Shown here piece by piece: positions 17,195 through 25,318 of a DNA stretch of 50,787 bases. The position numbers and the translations under genes were made by a program. Numbering within the stretch: the first letter of the stretch is position 1; each line of letters opens with the position of its first letter. The stretch is from Gordonia sp. OPL2 (GTDB lineage Bacteria; Actinomycetota; Actinomycetes; Mycobacteriales; Mycobacteriaceae), in assembly GCF_003797825.1 (NCBI RefSeq), contig NZ_RKME01000037.1, positions 1 through 50,787 of the forward strand, read 5' to 3'. The notes under the pieces are model-generated. The model did no database searches. It saw nothing but the letters and a program-made list of their open reading frames with translations, and had not been told where the DNA came from.

Positions 17195-18601
17195 ATGGTG
17201 ACGATGCAGAACTCTGTCGACGACGGCCCCTCCGCGGCCCAGCCGACCGACCTCCGCGCACAGCTGCCCCGCGTGTCGACGATGGCCGAGATCTCCCGAT
17301 TCGGCACGGCGACCGCACATGCTGCGGCGGGCGTCGGGCGATTCGTGCTCCACACCGTCGGAGATGCCGTCCACGGGAAACCACCGACCGCGCAGCGTGT
17401 CGCGCACGAGATCCGCTCCACCTTCGAACACCTCGGGCCGACGTATGTGAAGCTGGGCCAGCTCATCGCGTCGAGCCCCGGCGTCTTCAGCGAGACGCTG
17501 TCGAACGAGTTCGAGTCCCTGCTCGACCGGGTGTCCCCCGCCGATCCCGCCCTCATCCGCGCACTGTTCATCGAGGAGATCGGCCGCCCGCCGGAGGAGG
17601 TGTTCGCCGCTTTCGACGTCGTCCCGATCGCGTCGGCCTCGATCGCGCAGGTCCACACCGCGACCCTGCATTCGGGCGAGGAGGTCGTCGTCAAGATCCA
17701 GCGGCCGGGGATCACCGACCGGCTCGCACCCGACGTCGCGCTGCTCGAACGTGTCGCGGGTCTGGCCGAGATCTCGGAGTACGGACGCATGCTCAGCGCC
17801 CGGCACGTCGTCGAAGATTTCGCCGACGGTCTCGCCGCCGAACTCGACTTCCGCAACGAGGCGAACACCATGCGGGAGTGGTACGAGTGTCTGCGCCCCG
17901 GACCGTTCGGCGACCGCGTGCGCGTCCCGAAGGTCTACGACGACTTCACGACGTCGCGCGTCCTCACGATGGAGCGCATCTACGCCATCCGGATCGACGA
18001 TGCGACAGCAGTCCGGGCGGCCGGTCACGACGGCGTCGCACTGTGCCGCAATCTGCTGCTGTCGCTGCTCGAGTCCGCGTTCCACGGTGGTCTGTTTCAC
18101 GGCGACCTGCATGCGGGGAACGTGCTCGTCGATGCCGACGGCACGCTGGTGCTCCTCGACTTCGGCATCGTCGGCCGGTTCACCAAGCGGACCCGGCGCA
18201 TTCTGCGCCAGCTCGTCGTCGACCTGCTCGTGCGTGGCGACTACGAGTCGGCCGGGCGGGCGATCTTCCTGCTCGGTGCCGTGCACAAGCCGGGCTCGAC
18301 GAGCGAGGGCGCCGACGACATCCGCAAGGTCACCATGCCGTTGTCGACGACCGACCTCGGCTCGATGTCGTACACGGACCTCGGACGGCAACTCGCCGCC
18401 GTCGCGAAGGCCCACGACGCGCGCCTGCCCCGCGAACTGGTCCTCGTCGGCAAGCAACTCCTCTACGTGGAGAAGTACATGAAGCTCCTGGCTCCACGCT
18501 GGAAGGCCATGTCGGACAAGGAGATATACGCCTACATGGCCGGCATCATGAAGGAGGCCGAGCGGGATCGGCGTGCCGATCGCGACCGGCTGGGCGGATA
18601 G
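17195..18601 (+). CDS. AarF/UbiB (ABC1/ADCK) atypical kinase
   Basis: A 468-aa member of the UbiB protein-kinase-like family. Family motifs present are KLGQLIASSPG (KxGQ helix), IASASIAQVH (Ala-rich loop replacing the Gly loop), VVVKIQRPG (ATP-lysine), HGDLHAGNVL (catalytic Asp and Asn) and LLDFGIVG (metal-binding DFG). UbiB proteins are peripheral ATPases tied to isoprenoid-quinone or lipid metabolism, so menaquinone-related work is a reasonable guess here. No C-terminal membrane helices are evident. The gene stands alone between the metal importer and the PorA-like gene. Confidence 0.9.
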   Translation: MVTMQNSVDDGPSAAQPTDLRAQLPRVSTMAEISRFGTATAHAAAGVGRFVLHTVGDAVHGKPPTAQRVAHEIRSTFEHLGPTYVKLGQLIASSPGVFSETLSNEFESLLDRVSPADPALIRALFIEEIGRPPEEVFAAFDVVPIASASIAQVHTATLHSGEEVVVKIQRPGITDRLAPDVALLERVAGLAEISEYGRMLSARHVVEDFADGLAAELDFRNEANTMREWYECLRPGPFGDRVRVPKVYDDFTTSRVLTMERIYAIRIDDATAVRAAGHDGVALCRNLLLSLLESAFHGGLFHGDLHAGNVLVDADGTLVLLDFGIVGRFTKRTRRILRQLVVDLLVRGDYESAGRAIFLLGAVHKPGSTSEGADDIRKVTMPLSTTDLGSMSYTDLGRQLAAVAKAHDARLPRELVLVGKQLLYVEKYMKLLAPRWKAMSDKEIYAYMAGIMKEAERDRRADRDRLGG

Positions 18602-18701
18602 CGGATCGCACCATCACTGTCGTGAATGCCCGAGTGTCCTTCGGCTCTCGGTGGGGCGCAGTTAGGGTTGGGGCGTTGAGCCCGGATAACAGGAGTGGAG
18701 A

Positions 18702-20177
18702 ATGAGACGACTTTGGCTGGCGCTGCCGGCGTTCCTCGGCGCCGCGTGCATTGCTGCCGCCATAGCCATACCGCTGTTCCTCGTGCCACAGCTCCGGGTG
18801 GTGCCACTGGACCTCGACATCACGTCGGTGGCGAACACGGTGCCCGAGGACGGCTCGACCGGGGAACGTTTCCCGGCCGAGATCTTCGACCGCTGTTCGG
18901 TGAGTCAGCGCAAGGCGCGGGTCGTCGACGCGAATCTGACGCAGCAGCGTCGTTCGGTGATCATCGAGCCGTCGGACCGCCGGCAGGCGACCGTGCAGTC
19001 GGCGCAGACGGTGCAGATCGACCGCTACCGCGATGCGCAGGGGAACGAGACCGACCCGTCGATGGCTGCGGCAGACGCGGAACGCAAGTGCGACGACGGG
19101 CTGCTCACCGCGAACATCGACCGGGTGTCGGTGAACCGCAAGACCTCGGTGCCCAACGGGACGGTGAGCTCGCTGCAGCTCGAGGCCGCGCCGGAGGGTG
19201 TGGACGCCAAGGACGTGTCGGTGGATCTCCCCGACCGCAAAGGCTTCCAGTACAAGTTCGGTTTCGATGTGAAGAAGCGGTCGTACCTCTACTACGACAC
19301 GAACACCCGCCAGGACATCCCGGTGAACTTCGTCGCCGAGAAGACCATCAACGGGGTGAAGACCTACGAGTTCGTCGGTGAGGTCCCCGAGACCGACGTG
19401 TCGGGCCTGCCGAATGCCCAGGGCGAGGCCGCCCTCGGCACCATGCTGACGATGCCCGCCAGCTGGTGGGGCATCTCCGGCCGTGGGGTGCAGCCCAACG
19501 ACAAGATCACTATGCACCGCTACGCGACGGCCACGCGGCACGTCTTCGTCGAGCCGGAGACCGGCACCATCGTCGACGGCCTCGAGGACCAGCATCAGTA
19601 CTTCCGTTCGCCGGACCAGAGTTCGGACACGCCCGCACCGGTCCGCGACTTCCGGATGGACGTGCTCAAGGCGCGGTTCAAGTGGTCGGATCAGACCGTC
19701 AGCAACCAGACCGCGAAGGCCGACCACTATGTCGGCCTCCTGAAGCTCGGCGGGTTCTGGCTGCCGCTGATCCTCGGTATCGTCGGCGTCCTGCTGCTCG
19801 CGGTCTGGGCATTCCTGTTCTGGCGCACGCGCCGTCAGGGTGCCGACGACACACCGCCGCCCGACGACGACTCGACGTCGTGGCTCGGTGACCGGGCCGG
19901 AGATCCGACACCGCCCACCACGGCGACCGCCGCGGGTGCCGGTGCGGCAGGCGCCGCCGGTGGCGCCGCTGCGGCCGGGTCGTCGGCGTCGGTCGATCCC
20001 TGGGACCGGCCGACCGAGCAGATCCCCGTCGTCCGGGATCCTGCCCAGGCACCCGCCGACGACAGCGCCACACGGTCGTTCACACCGCCGCCCGCCGACG
20101 ACAGCGCGACACGATCGTTCACACCGCCGCCCGACGATGGAGAGACGCAGACGTTCCGTCGCCCGCCGGCGGAGTAG
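18702..20177 (+). CDS. DUF3068 (PorA-family) membrane protein with Thr-rich tail
   Basis: A 491-aa protein with an N-terminal membrane helix (residues about 5-28), a large extracytoplasmic DUF3068 domain (about 30-345), a second helix (about 350-370, LPLILGIVGVLLLAVWAFLF) and a cytoplasmic tail rich in Pro, Asp and Ala. DUF3068 proteins are annotated as PorA family in mycolate actinobacteria; the role is unsettled. The tail holds four T-x-x-[F/I] motifs in acidic context (Thr438, Thr457, Thr470, Thr482), two of them in a 13-residue tandem repeat. This resembles Ser/Thr-kinase/FHA docking sites. AGGAGTGGAGA precedes ATG 18702. It is monocistronic. Confidence 0.85.
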   Translation: MRRLWLALPAFLGAACIAAAIAIPLFLVPQLRVVPLDLDITSVANTVPEDGSTGERFPAEIFDRCSVSQRKARVVDANLTQQRRSVIIEPSDRRQATVQSAQTVQIDRYRDAQGNETDPSMAAADAERKCDDGLLTANIDRVSVNRKTSVPNGTVSSLQLEAAPEGVDAKDVSVDLPDRKGFQYKFGFDVKKRSYLYYDTNTRQDIPVNFVAEKTINGVKTYEFVGEVPETDVSGLPNAQGEAALGTMLTMPASWWGISGRGVQPNDKITMHRYATATRHVFVEPETGTIVDGLEDQHQYFRSPDQSSDTPAPVRDFRMDVLKARFKWSDQTVSNQTAKADHYVGLLKLGGFWLPLILGIVGVLLLAVWAFLFWRTRRQGADDTPPPDDDSTSWLGDRAGDPTPPTTATAAGAGAAGAAGGAAAAGSSASVDPWDRPTEQIPVVRDPAQAPADDSATRSFTPPPADDSATRSFTPPPDDGETQTFRRPPAE

Positions 20178-20222
20178 CCGCGCGTTCGTATTCGCAGAGC
20201 CGACCGCCGTCGGCCGCACCAC

Positions 20223-20281
20223 CATCACCGCTGGTGGGTCGATGATTGGATAATCCAGTCATCCGCCCGTCAGCGGTGATG
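20223..20281. repeat. Repeat family B: nested inverted repeat with TGGATAATCCA core
   Basis: The outer arms CATCACCGCTG (20223-20233) and CAGCGGTGATG (20271-20281) are perfect complements. Inside, GATGA pairs with TCATC and the centre is TGGATAATCCA. Related sequence recurs at 50608-50758 near the right edge of the window. Confidence 0.75.
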
Positions 20282-20348
20282 CTCATGCCAGGCCTCAACG
20301 GGCACTCCCGACCCGCAACCGACGACGAGCCCGCTCGGCCGCTCAGCC

Positions 20349-20420
20349 CGGGTATCAGACCGCCCGCCGTCGCCCGCTCGGCGCTCGGGCTCGGGTATCA
20401 AACCGCCCGCCGTCGCCCGC
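20349..20420 (+). repeat. 29-bp direct repeat, two copies 43 bp apart
   Basis: Copies at 20349-20377 and 20392-20420 begin CGGGTATCA and end CGTCGCCCGC, differing at one base. I see no coding role. Confidence 0.7.
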
Positions 20421-20446
20421 ATGACGATCACCTGAGCGCTCCGGAA

Positions 20447-20461
20447 AGTGGATTATCCACT
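20447..20461. repeat. Short palindrome with DnaA-box-like half
   Basis: AGTGGAT-T-ATCCACT is a perfect 7-1-7 palindrome. It contains TTATCCAC, one base short of the DnaA-box consensus, and resembles the core of repeat family B. Confidence 0.5.
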
Positions 20462-20588
20462 CGTCGACGCGCTGTGGTGACCTTCATGCGGCGACCCCTC
20501 ATGCGGAACCGCCGCACCCGCCCCTCTGCGAGGCCGATCGGCACCACATCGGTGTGGCCGTGCGGCCGTGCAGCTACCGACACGACAA

Positions 20589-20622
20589 CGGCGGCCGGTG
20601 ACCCGAAGGTCACCGGCCGCCG
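20589..20622. terminator. Bidirectional terminator hairpin
   Basis: A 15-bp perfect GC-rich stem (20589-20603 with 20608-20622) closes a CGAA tetraloop between the convergent PorA-like and mycolyltransferase genes. There is no U-run on either side, but the stem is very strong and correctly placed. Confidence 0.75.
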
Positions 20623-20661
20623 CCGTGAGAGTTACTCGTTCAGCCGATCAGATTCAGCCGA

Positions 20662-21618
20662 TCAGAAGAACGCCGGCCGGAACGTGGTGGCCCACGACTG
20701 CTTGAAGTCGTTCTGCCAGTAGTCCCACCAGTGGACGCCGTCCGGGGTCACCTTGGTGGTGAGCTTGACGCCGGGGACGACCGCGACGCGCGGGATGTAG
20801 AGCTGGGTGCTGACCGATGCGGCGGTCTCCAGCGGAACCATCTGCGAGAACTTGACCGGGTCGAAGTTGCCGCTGGTCGGGTTGACCGAGCTGTCGTACT
20901 TGCTGCCCAGGCCGGTGCCCGAGGACAGGTAGACATGCTTGCCCGCCAGGTTGTTGGCGCTCAGGAACGGGTCGTTGGCGAACCACTCACCGGCCGGGAA
21001 GAAGCCCCACATGTTGGTGGCGTTGCCACCGGTCTGCGCGACCGCGACCTGGATGCCCTGGGTGAAGCCGGGGGCGGTGACGGTCGGGTAGCCGCTGTAG
21101 GAGGCGACGGCGTCGTAGAAGCCGGGATGGCGCGACGCGAGGTTCAGGGCCGAGGTGCCCGACATCGACAGACCGGCGATGCCGTTGCGACGGTTGTCGC
21201 TGTTGTGGCGGGCCTTCATGTACGCGGGAAGCTCGCGGGTCAGGAAGGTCTCCCACTTGTTGACGCCCAGCTTCGGGTCGGCGCGCTCCCAGTCGGTGTA
21301 GAAGCTGCCGGCGCCGCCGAACGGCATCGCGACGTTGGTGCCCTTGCCGACCATGAAGTCGTCGACGTCGGTGTTGATCAGCCAGCCGCTGTTGTTGTTC
21401 GGCGCACGCAGACCGTCCAGGACATACAAGGTGGGCTTCGGCCCGCCCCCGCCGCCGTCGACGATGCGCACCGGGATGCTGCGATGCATCGCCGCCGAGT
21501 AGACGTACTCGGTGGTTCCGGCTGCCTGGGCGGTGGGCGCAGCAACCAGGGTCGCACCCGAGACGGCCATGAGGGCCACGAGTCCGGCGACCAGGCGCTT
21601 ACGGGCGCGAGTCAGCAT
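20662..21618 (-). CDS. Secreted mycolyltransferase/esterase (antigen 85-like)
   Basis: A 318-aa exported alpha/beta hydrolase of the antigen 85/Fbp type, which moves mycolic acids onto trehalose and arabinogalactan outside the membrane. The signal peptide runs to about residue 33 and ends AQA-A. The mature part has YVLDGLRAPNNNSGW, the nucleophile elbow GLSMSG (Ser), and the His in GVHWWDYWQNDF near the C-terminus. Length and layout fit corynebacterial/gordonial mycolyltransferases. AAGGACAAAGTGA precedes ATG 21618. A strong bidirectional terminator follows the gene. Confidence 0.93.
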   Translation of the reverse strand: MLTRARKRLVAGLVALMAVSGATLVAAPTAQAAGTTEYVYSAAMHRSIPVRIVDGGGGGPKPTLYVLDGLRAPNNNSGWLINTDVDDFMVGKGTNVAMPFGGAGSFYTDWERADPKLGVNKWETFLTRELPAYMKARHNSDNRRNGIAGLSMSGTSALNLASRHPGFYDAVASYSGYPTVTAPGFTQGIQVAVAQTGGNATNMWGFFPAGEWFANDPFLSANNLAGKHVYLSSGTGLGSKYDSSVNPTSGNFDPVKFSQMVPLETAASVSTQLYIPRVAVVPGVKLTTKVTPDGVHWWDYWQNDFKQSWATTFRPAFF

Positions 21619-22008
21619 TCACTTTGTCCTTATCGGTATTGACCTCGAGATGGGCCAGGTCATTCTCACTGGGGTCATTCTCACGGGATTCTATGGCTCG
21701 CAGGCCCCCGAGATACCCGTCGTCACGCAGTGTAACGGCTCTATAACACTCCGGCAAAGCCAGAGGACGAGGCCCCTGACCGGCGCGAATGCGACATCCA
21801 CCCCTCCCTATGTGGCCCCACCTGCATAAACACCCCGGTGCGCGAATGGTCCCGGCCAGTCCGTTCCTGGGACGATCGTCCAGCTCAACCTGGCCGTTAT
21901 CGGTTTGCTGGACCAACGGTGACAAACCGTCCGACGACGGGGATCGAAGGTCGGGGATCGCAGGTCGCAAGTCTTCCTCCGTCGTCTGCCGCGTCGTAGT
22001 GTGGCCGG
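21619..22008. other. Divergent promoter region
   Basis: No gene is supported in these 390 nt between the mycolyltransferase (leftward) and the amidase (rightward). A tandem 12-bp direct repeat, GGTCATTCTCAC at 21658-21669 and 21673-21684, lies 40-66 nt upstream of the mycolyltransferase start. It could bind a regulator in a head-to-tail arrangement. Confidence 0.5.
21997..22002 (+). promoter_or_regulatory. -10 box for a leaderless amidase mRNA
   Basis: TAGTGT ends 6 nt before GTG 22009, and no Shine-Dalgarno sequence is visible. Confidence 0.6.
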
Positions 22009-23496
22009 GTGAAGCCGAGCGAGTACCTGAGCCACGACGCGACCGACCTCGCCCGCCTCGTCGCCGCCGGCGAGGTGACCCCCGCCGAACTCCTCACCCT
22101 GGCCCGACAACGCGCCGATCAGGTGAATCCCCGACTGAACGCGATCGTCCGGCGTATGGACGACGCCGCCGACGGCCGCATCGCCGCCGACGACCTCACC
22201 GGGCCGTTCGCCGGCGTCCCGTTCCTCATCAAGGATCTCGCCCAGGAGTACCGCGGCTACCCGACGTCGTCGGGCTCGCGCTCCCTGTCGCGGTATGTGG
22301 CGGGCGAACACTCCAACGTCGTGCGCCGGTTCCTCGACGCCGGACTGGTGATCTTCGGCAAGACCAACACCCCCGAGTTCGGCGCGAAAGGCGTCACCGA
22401 ACCCGATCTCTGGGGTCCGGCGCGCAATCCGTGGAACACCGACCACACGCCCGGCGGGTCGTCGGGCGGTTCGGGTGCCGCGGTGGCCGCCGGGATCGTG
22501 CCCGCCGCGGGCGCCAACGACGGCGGCGGATCGATCCGCATCCCGGCGGCGTGCAACGGGCTCGTCGGACTGAAGCCGACGCGCGGTCTGGCGCCCTACG
22601 GTCCCGCGACCGGTGAGTCGATGTTCGGGATGGCCGTGCAGGGTGTCGTCTCGCGGACCGTCCGCGACGCCGCCGCCCTCTACGACGCCATCGTCGGCCC
22701 CACCGCCGGATCGGTGTACCCGATCGCCACCCCCGACACCCCGTTCACCGCCCGCATCGCCACGCCGCCGACAGGGCTTCGGATCGGGTATTCATCGGAG
22801 TCCTCGATCAACCCGAATCCCGACCCGGAGGCGGTCGCCGCCGTGGAGCACGCGGCCAGGGTGCTCACCGATCTCGGCCACCACGTCGAGGAGGTCCCGC
22901 AGCCCTACGACGACGCGGCCCTCGCCCGCGACTTCCTGACCATCTGGTTCGCGGTGCTGGCGACCGAGGTCGACGAGGCCCGGGCCCTGACCGGCGCCTC
23001 CGACCGCGACTTCGAGGCGGACACCCTCGCCATCGCCGAGCTCGGACGGTCGGCCGGGGTCGTCGCGGCGCTGACCGCGCTCGGCAAGGTCAACGACTAC
23101 GTCCTGTCCCTCGAGCGGTTCCATCAGCGGTTCGACCTGCTCCTCACCCCGACGCTCGCCACACCACCGCTGCCCGTCGGCGCCACCTCCACCCCGCCGC
23201 TGCTGCAGGGCGCATCGCGGGTCATCGCGAAGGTGCATGGCGGAAACCTGCTCGCACGCACCGGAATCCTCGACGATCTGATCGAACAGAGCCTCGGCTG
23301 GGTCCCCTACACCCAGCTCGCGAACCTCACCGGCCGGCCCGCCATCAGCGTGCCGCTGCACTGGACGGCGACCGGTCTGCCACTCGGGGTGCAGTTCGTC
23401 GGACGCCTCGGCAGCGACGGTGATCTCCTCGCCCTCGCCGCCCAGCTCGAACAGGCGGCGCCGTGGGTGCATCGGTACGCCGACATCGCGCTCTGA
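22009..23496 (+). CDS. Amidase-signature family hydrolase
   Basis: A 495-aa amidase with the Ser-cisSer-Lys triad: Lys in PFLIKDL, cis-Ser in TPGGSSGGSG, and nucleophile Ser in GGGSIRIPA. The C-terminal LPLGVQFVGR block is typical. Such enzymes hydrolyse carboxamides (aryl or aliphatic amides); it is not GatA, as no GatB/GatC genes are near. The GTG start lies 6 nt after a TAGTGT box, fitting a leaderless mRNA. The FAD dehydrogenase gene follows after 55 nt. Confidence 0.9.
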   Translation: MKPSEYLSHDATDLARLVAAGEVTPAELLTLARQRADQVNPRLNAIVRRMDDAADGRIAADDLTGPFAGVPFLIKDLAQEYRGYPTSSGSRSLSRYVAGEHSNVVRRFLDAGLVIFGKTNTPEFGAKGVTEPDLWGPARNPWNTDHTPGGSSGGSGAAVAAGIVPAAGANDGGGSIRIPAACNGLVGLKPTRGLAPYGPATGESMFGMAVQGVVSRTVRDAAALYDAIVGPTAGSVYPIATPDTPFTARIATPPTGLRIGYSSESSINPNPDPEAVAAVEHAARVLTDLGHHVEEVPQPYDDAALARDFLTIWFAVLATEVDEARALTGASDRDFEADTLAIAELGRSAGVVAALTALGKVNDYVLSLERFHQRFDLLLTPTLATPPLPVGATSTPPLLQGASRVIAKVHGGNLLARTGILDDLIEQSLGWVPYTQLANLTGRPAISVPLHWTATGLPLGVQFVGRLGSDGDLLALAAQLEQAAPWVHRYADIAL

Positions 23497-23551
23497 GCGG
23501 ACCTCGCGGGCGCTAAGGTCGACGTCAACACAGGCGAATGAGGAGGGGCGC

Positions 23552-25213
23552 GTGAGCGAGCAGCAGGCCGATGCGGTGGTCGTCGGTGCGGGGTTGGCGG
23601 GGTTGGTCGCGACCTACGAGCTCACCCGCGCGGGCCGCAAGGTCATCGTGGTCGATCAGGAGAACCGGGCCAATCTCGGTGGGCAGGCCTTCTGGTCACT
23701 CGGCGGTCTGTTCCTCGTCGACACCCCGGAGCAGCGCCGGCTCGGCATCCACGACTCCGCCGAACTCGCCCTGCAGGACTGGATGGGATCGGCCGGCTTC
23801 GACCGCGACGACGAGGACTTCTGGCCGCGGCAGTGGGCACGCGCCTATGTCGACTTCGCCTCCACCATCAAGCGCCAGTATCTGCACGACCTCGGTCTGC
23901 GCATCACCCCCATCGTCGGCTGGGCCGAGCGCGGCGGCGGATTCGCCGACGGTCACGGCAACTCGGTTCCGCGGTTCCACCTCACCTGGGGCACCGGGCC
24001 CGAGGTGGTGCGGGTGTTCGCCGAGCCGGTGCTCGAGGCCGAGAAGAACGGGCTCGTGGAGTTCCGCTTCCGCCATCGCGTCGACGACCTCGTCGTCGAG
24101 GACGGCGCCGCGGTGGGCGTGCGCGGTGCGGTGCTCGCGCCGACGGACCTCGATCGTGGCGTCGCGTCGTCGCGCGATGTCGTCGGCGACTTCGAGATCC
24201 GCGCCGGCGCGGTCATCATCACGTCGGGCGGCATCGGCCACAACCACGACATGATCCGCCGGAACTGGCCGACCGAACGACTGGGTCCGGCCCCGAAGAC
24301 GATGATCTCCGGTGTGCCCGCGTACGTCGACGGCCGGATGCTGGGGATCGCCGAGGAGTCCGGGGCCAGCCTCGTCAACCGCGACCGCATGTGGCATTAC
24401 ACCGAGGGCATCCACAACTGGGACCCGATCTGGCCCGATCACGCGATCCGCATCATCCCCGGGCCGTCGTCCCTCTGGCTCGACGCCGACGGAAACCGGC
24501 TGGCGCCGCCCAACTTCCCGGGATTCGACACCAACTCGACGATGAAGGCGATCCTGTCGACCGGGCACGACTACTCGTGGTTCATCCTCACGCAGAGCAT
24601 CATCGAGAAGGAGTTCGCCCTCTCCGGTTCCGAACAGAATCCCGACATCACCAGCAAGGACCTCAAGTTCGCGGCCAAGAGCAGGCTGGCCAAGGGCGCA
24701 CCCGGACCCGTCGACGCCTTCACCAAGCACGGGGTGGACTTCGTGGTGCGCGACAACCTCTCCGAGCTGGTGGCCGGAATGAACGAGATCTCGCGGGGAC
24801 CGAAACTCGACCTGCAGCACATCGAGCGGGTGATCTCGGCCCGCGACGCCGAGATCGACAACAAGTTCTCCAAGGACGCCCAGCTGATGGCGATCACCAA
24901 TGCCCGCCAGTACCGCGGCGACAAGATCGTGCGGGTGGCCAAGCCGCATCGTCTGCTCGACCCCGAACACGGACCACTCATCGCCGTCCGGCTGAACATC
25001 TTGACGCGAAAGACGTTGGGCGGCTTGGAGACCAATCTCGAGTCGCAGGTACTGCGGCCCGACGGCACCGCCTTCGACGGGCTGTTCGCGGCCGGCGAGG
25101 TGGCCGGGTTCGGCGGCGGCGGCGTGCACGGGTACAACGCGCTCGAGGGCACGTTCCTCGGCGGCTGCATCTTCTCCGGGCGCGCGGCGGGCCGTGCCAT
25201 CGCCCGCGGCTGA
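23552..25213 (+). CDS. FAD-binding dehydrogenase (KstD-like fold, Rv0785-like)
   Basis: A 553-aa flavoprotein: the N-terminal FAD motif is VVVGAGLAGLVATYEL, followed by GGQAFWSLGG, and the C-terminal FAD-closing segment is GLFAAGEVAGFGGGGVHG. It belongs to the group annotated as FAD-binding dehydrogenase, which includes M. tuberculosis Rv0785 and is related to 3-ketosteroid dehydrogenases, but it lacks obvious proof of steroid use. AGGAGG lies 5 nt before GTG 23552. It precedes the DyP gene by about 100 nt. The substrate is unknown. Confidence 0.88.
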   Translation: MSEQQADAVVVGAGLAGLVATYELTRAGRKVIVVDQENRANLGGQAFWSLGGLFLVDTPEQRRLGIHDSAELALQDWMGSAGFDRDDEDFWPRQWARAYVDFASTIKRQYLHDLGLRITPIVGWAERGGGFADGHGNSVPRFHLTWGTGPEVVRVFAEPVLEAEKNGLVEFRFRHRVDDLVVEDGAAVGVRGAVLAPTDLDRGVASSRDVVGDFEIRAGAVIITSGGIGHNHDMIRRNWPTERLGPAPKTMISGVPAYVDGRMLGIAEESGASLVNRDRMWHYTEGIHNWDPIWPDHAIRIIPGPSSLWLDADGNRLAPPNFPGFDTNSTMKAILSTGHDYSWFILTQSIIEKEFALSGSEQNPDITSKDLKFAAKSRLAKGAPGPVDAFTKHGVDFVVRDNLSELVAGMNEISRGPKLDLQHIERVISARDAEIDNKFSKDAQLMAITNARQYRGDKIVRVAKPHRLLDPEHGPLIAVRLNILTRKTLGGLETNLESQVLRPDGTAFDGLFAAGEVAGFGGGGVHGYNALEGTFLGGCIFSGRAAGRAIARG

Positions 25214-25305
25214 CCCGTTCCCGATGCCCTCACCTGGCCGAAAAGGTATGCCTCACCTGCCCATTCGACCGACGACGACCGTCGGGCGTCGATGCGCCCG
25301 TCGCG

Positions 25306-25311
25306 TACAGT
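25306..25311 (+). promoter_or_regulatory. -10 box of the DyP-encapsulin operon
   Basis: TACAGT lies 7 nt before GTG 25319. This favours 25319 over GTG 25310 or ATG 25292, neither of which has a Shine-Dalgarno sequence. Confidence 0.55.
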
Positions 25312-25318
25312 GAACGCC

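Larger units (their letters stand above)
20178..20661. other. Gene-free, repeat-filled spacer
   Basis: This 484-nt region between convergent genes carries no credible gene. It contains a cruciform repeat (20223-20281), a direct repeat (20349-20420), a short palindrome (20447-20461) and a strong terminator hairpin (20589-20622). Open frames across it translate to low-complexity, repeat-derived sequence. Confidence 0.75.

Noticed and set aside
20246..20722. A 158-codon open frame in the repeat-filled spacer
   Set aside because: It covers palindromes, direct repeats and the terminator and runs into the mycolyltransferase gene antisense. No recognisable protein and no ribosome-binding site.
23552..25213. 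Assignment as a true 3-ketosteroid dehydrogenase (KstD)
   Set aside because: The overall fold fits, but it looks closer to the Rv0785 group and there is no steroid gene context, so only FAD-binding dehydrogenase is claimed.
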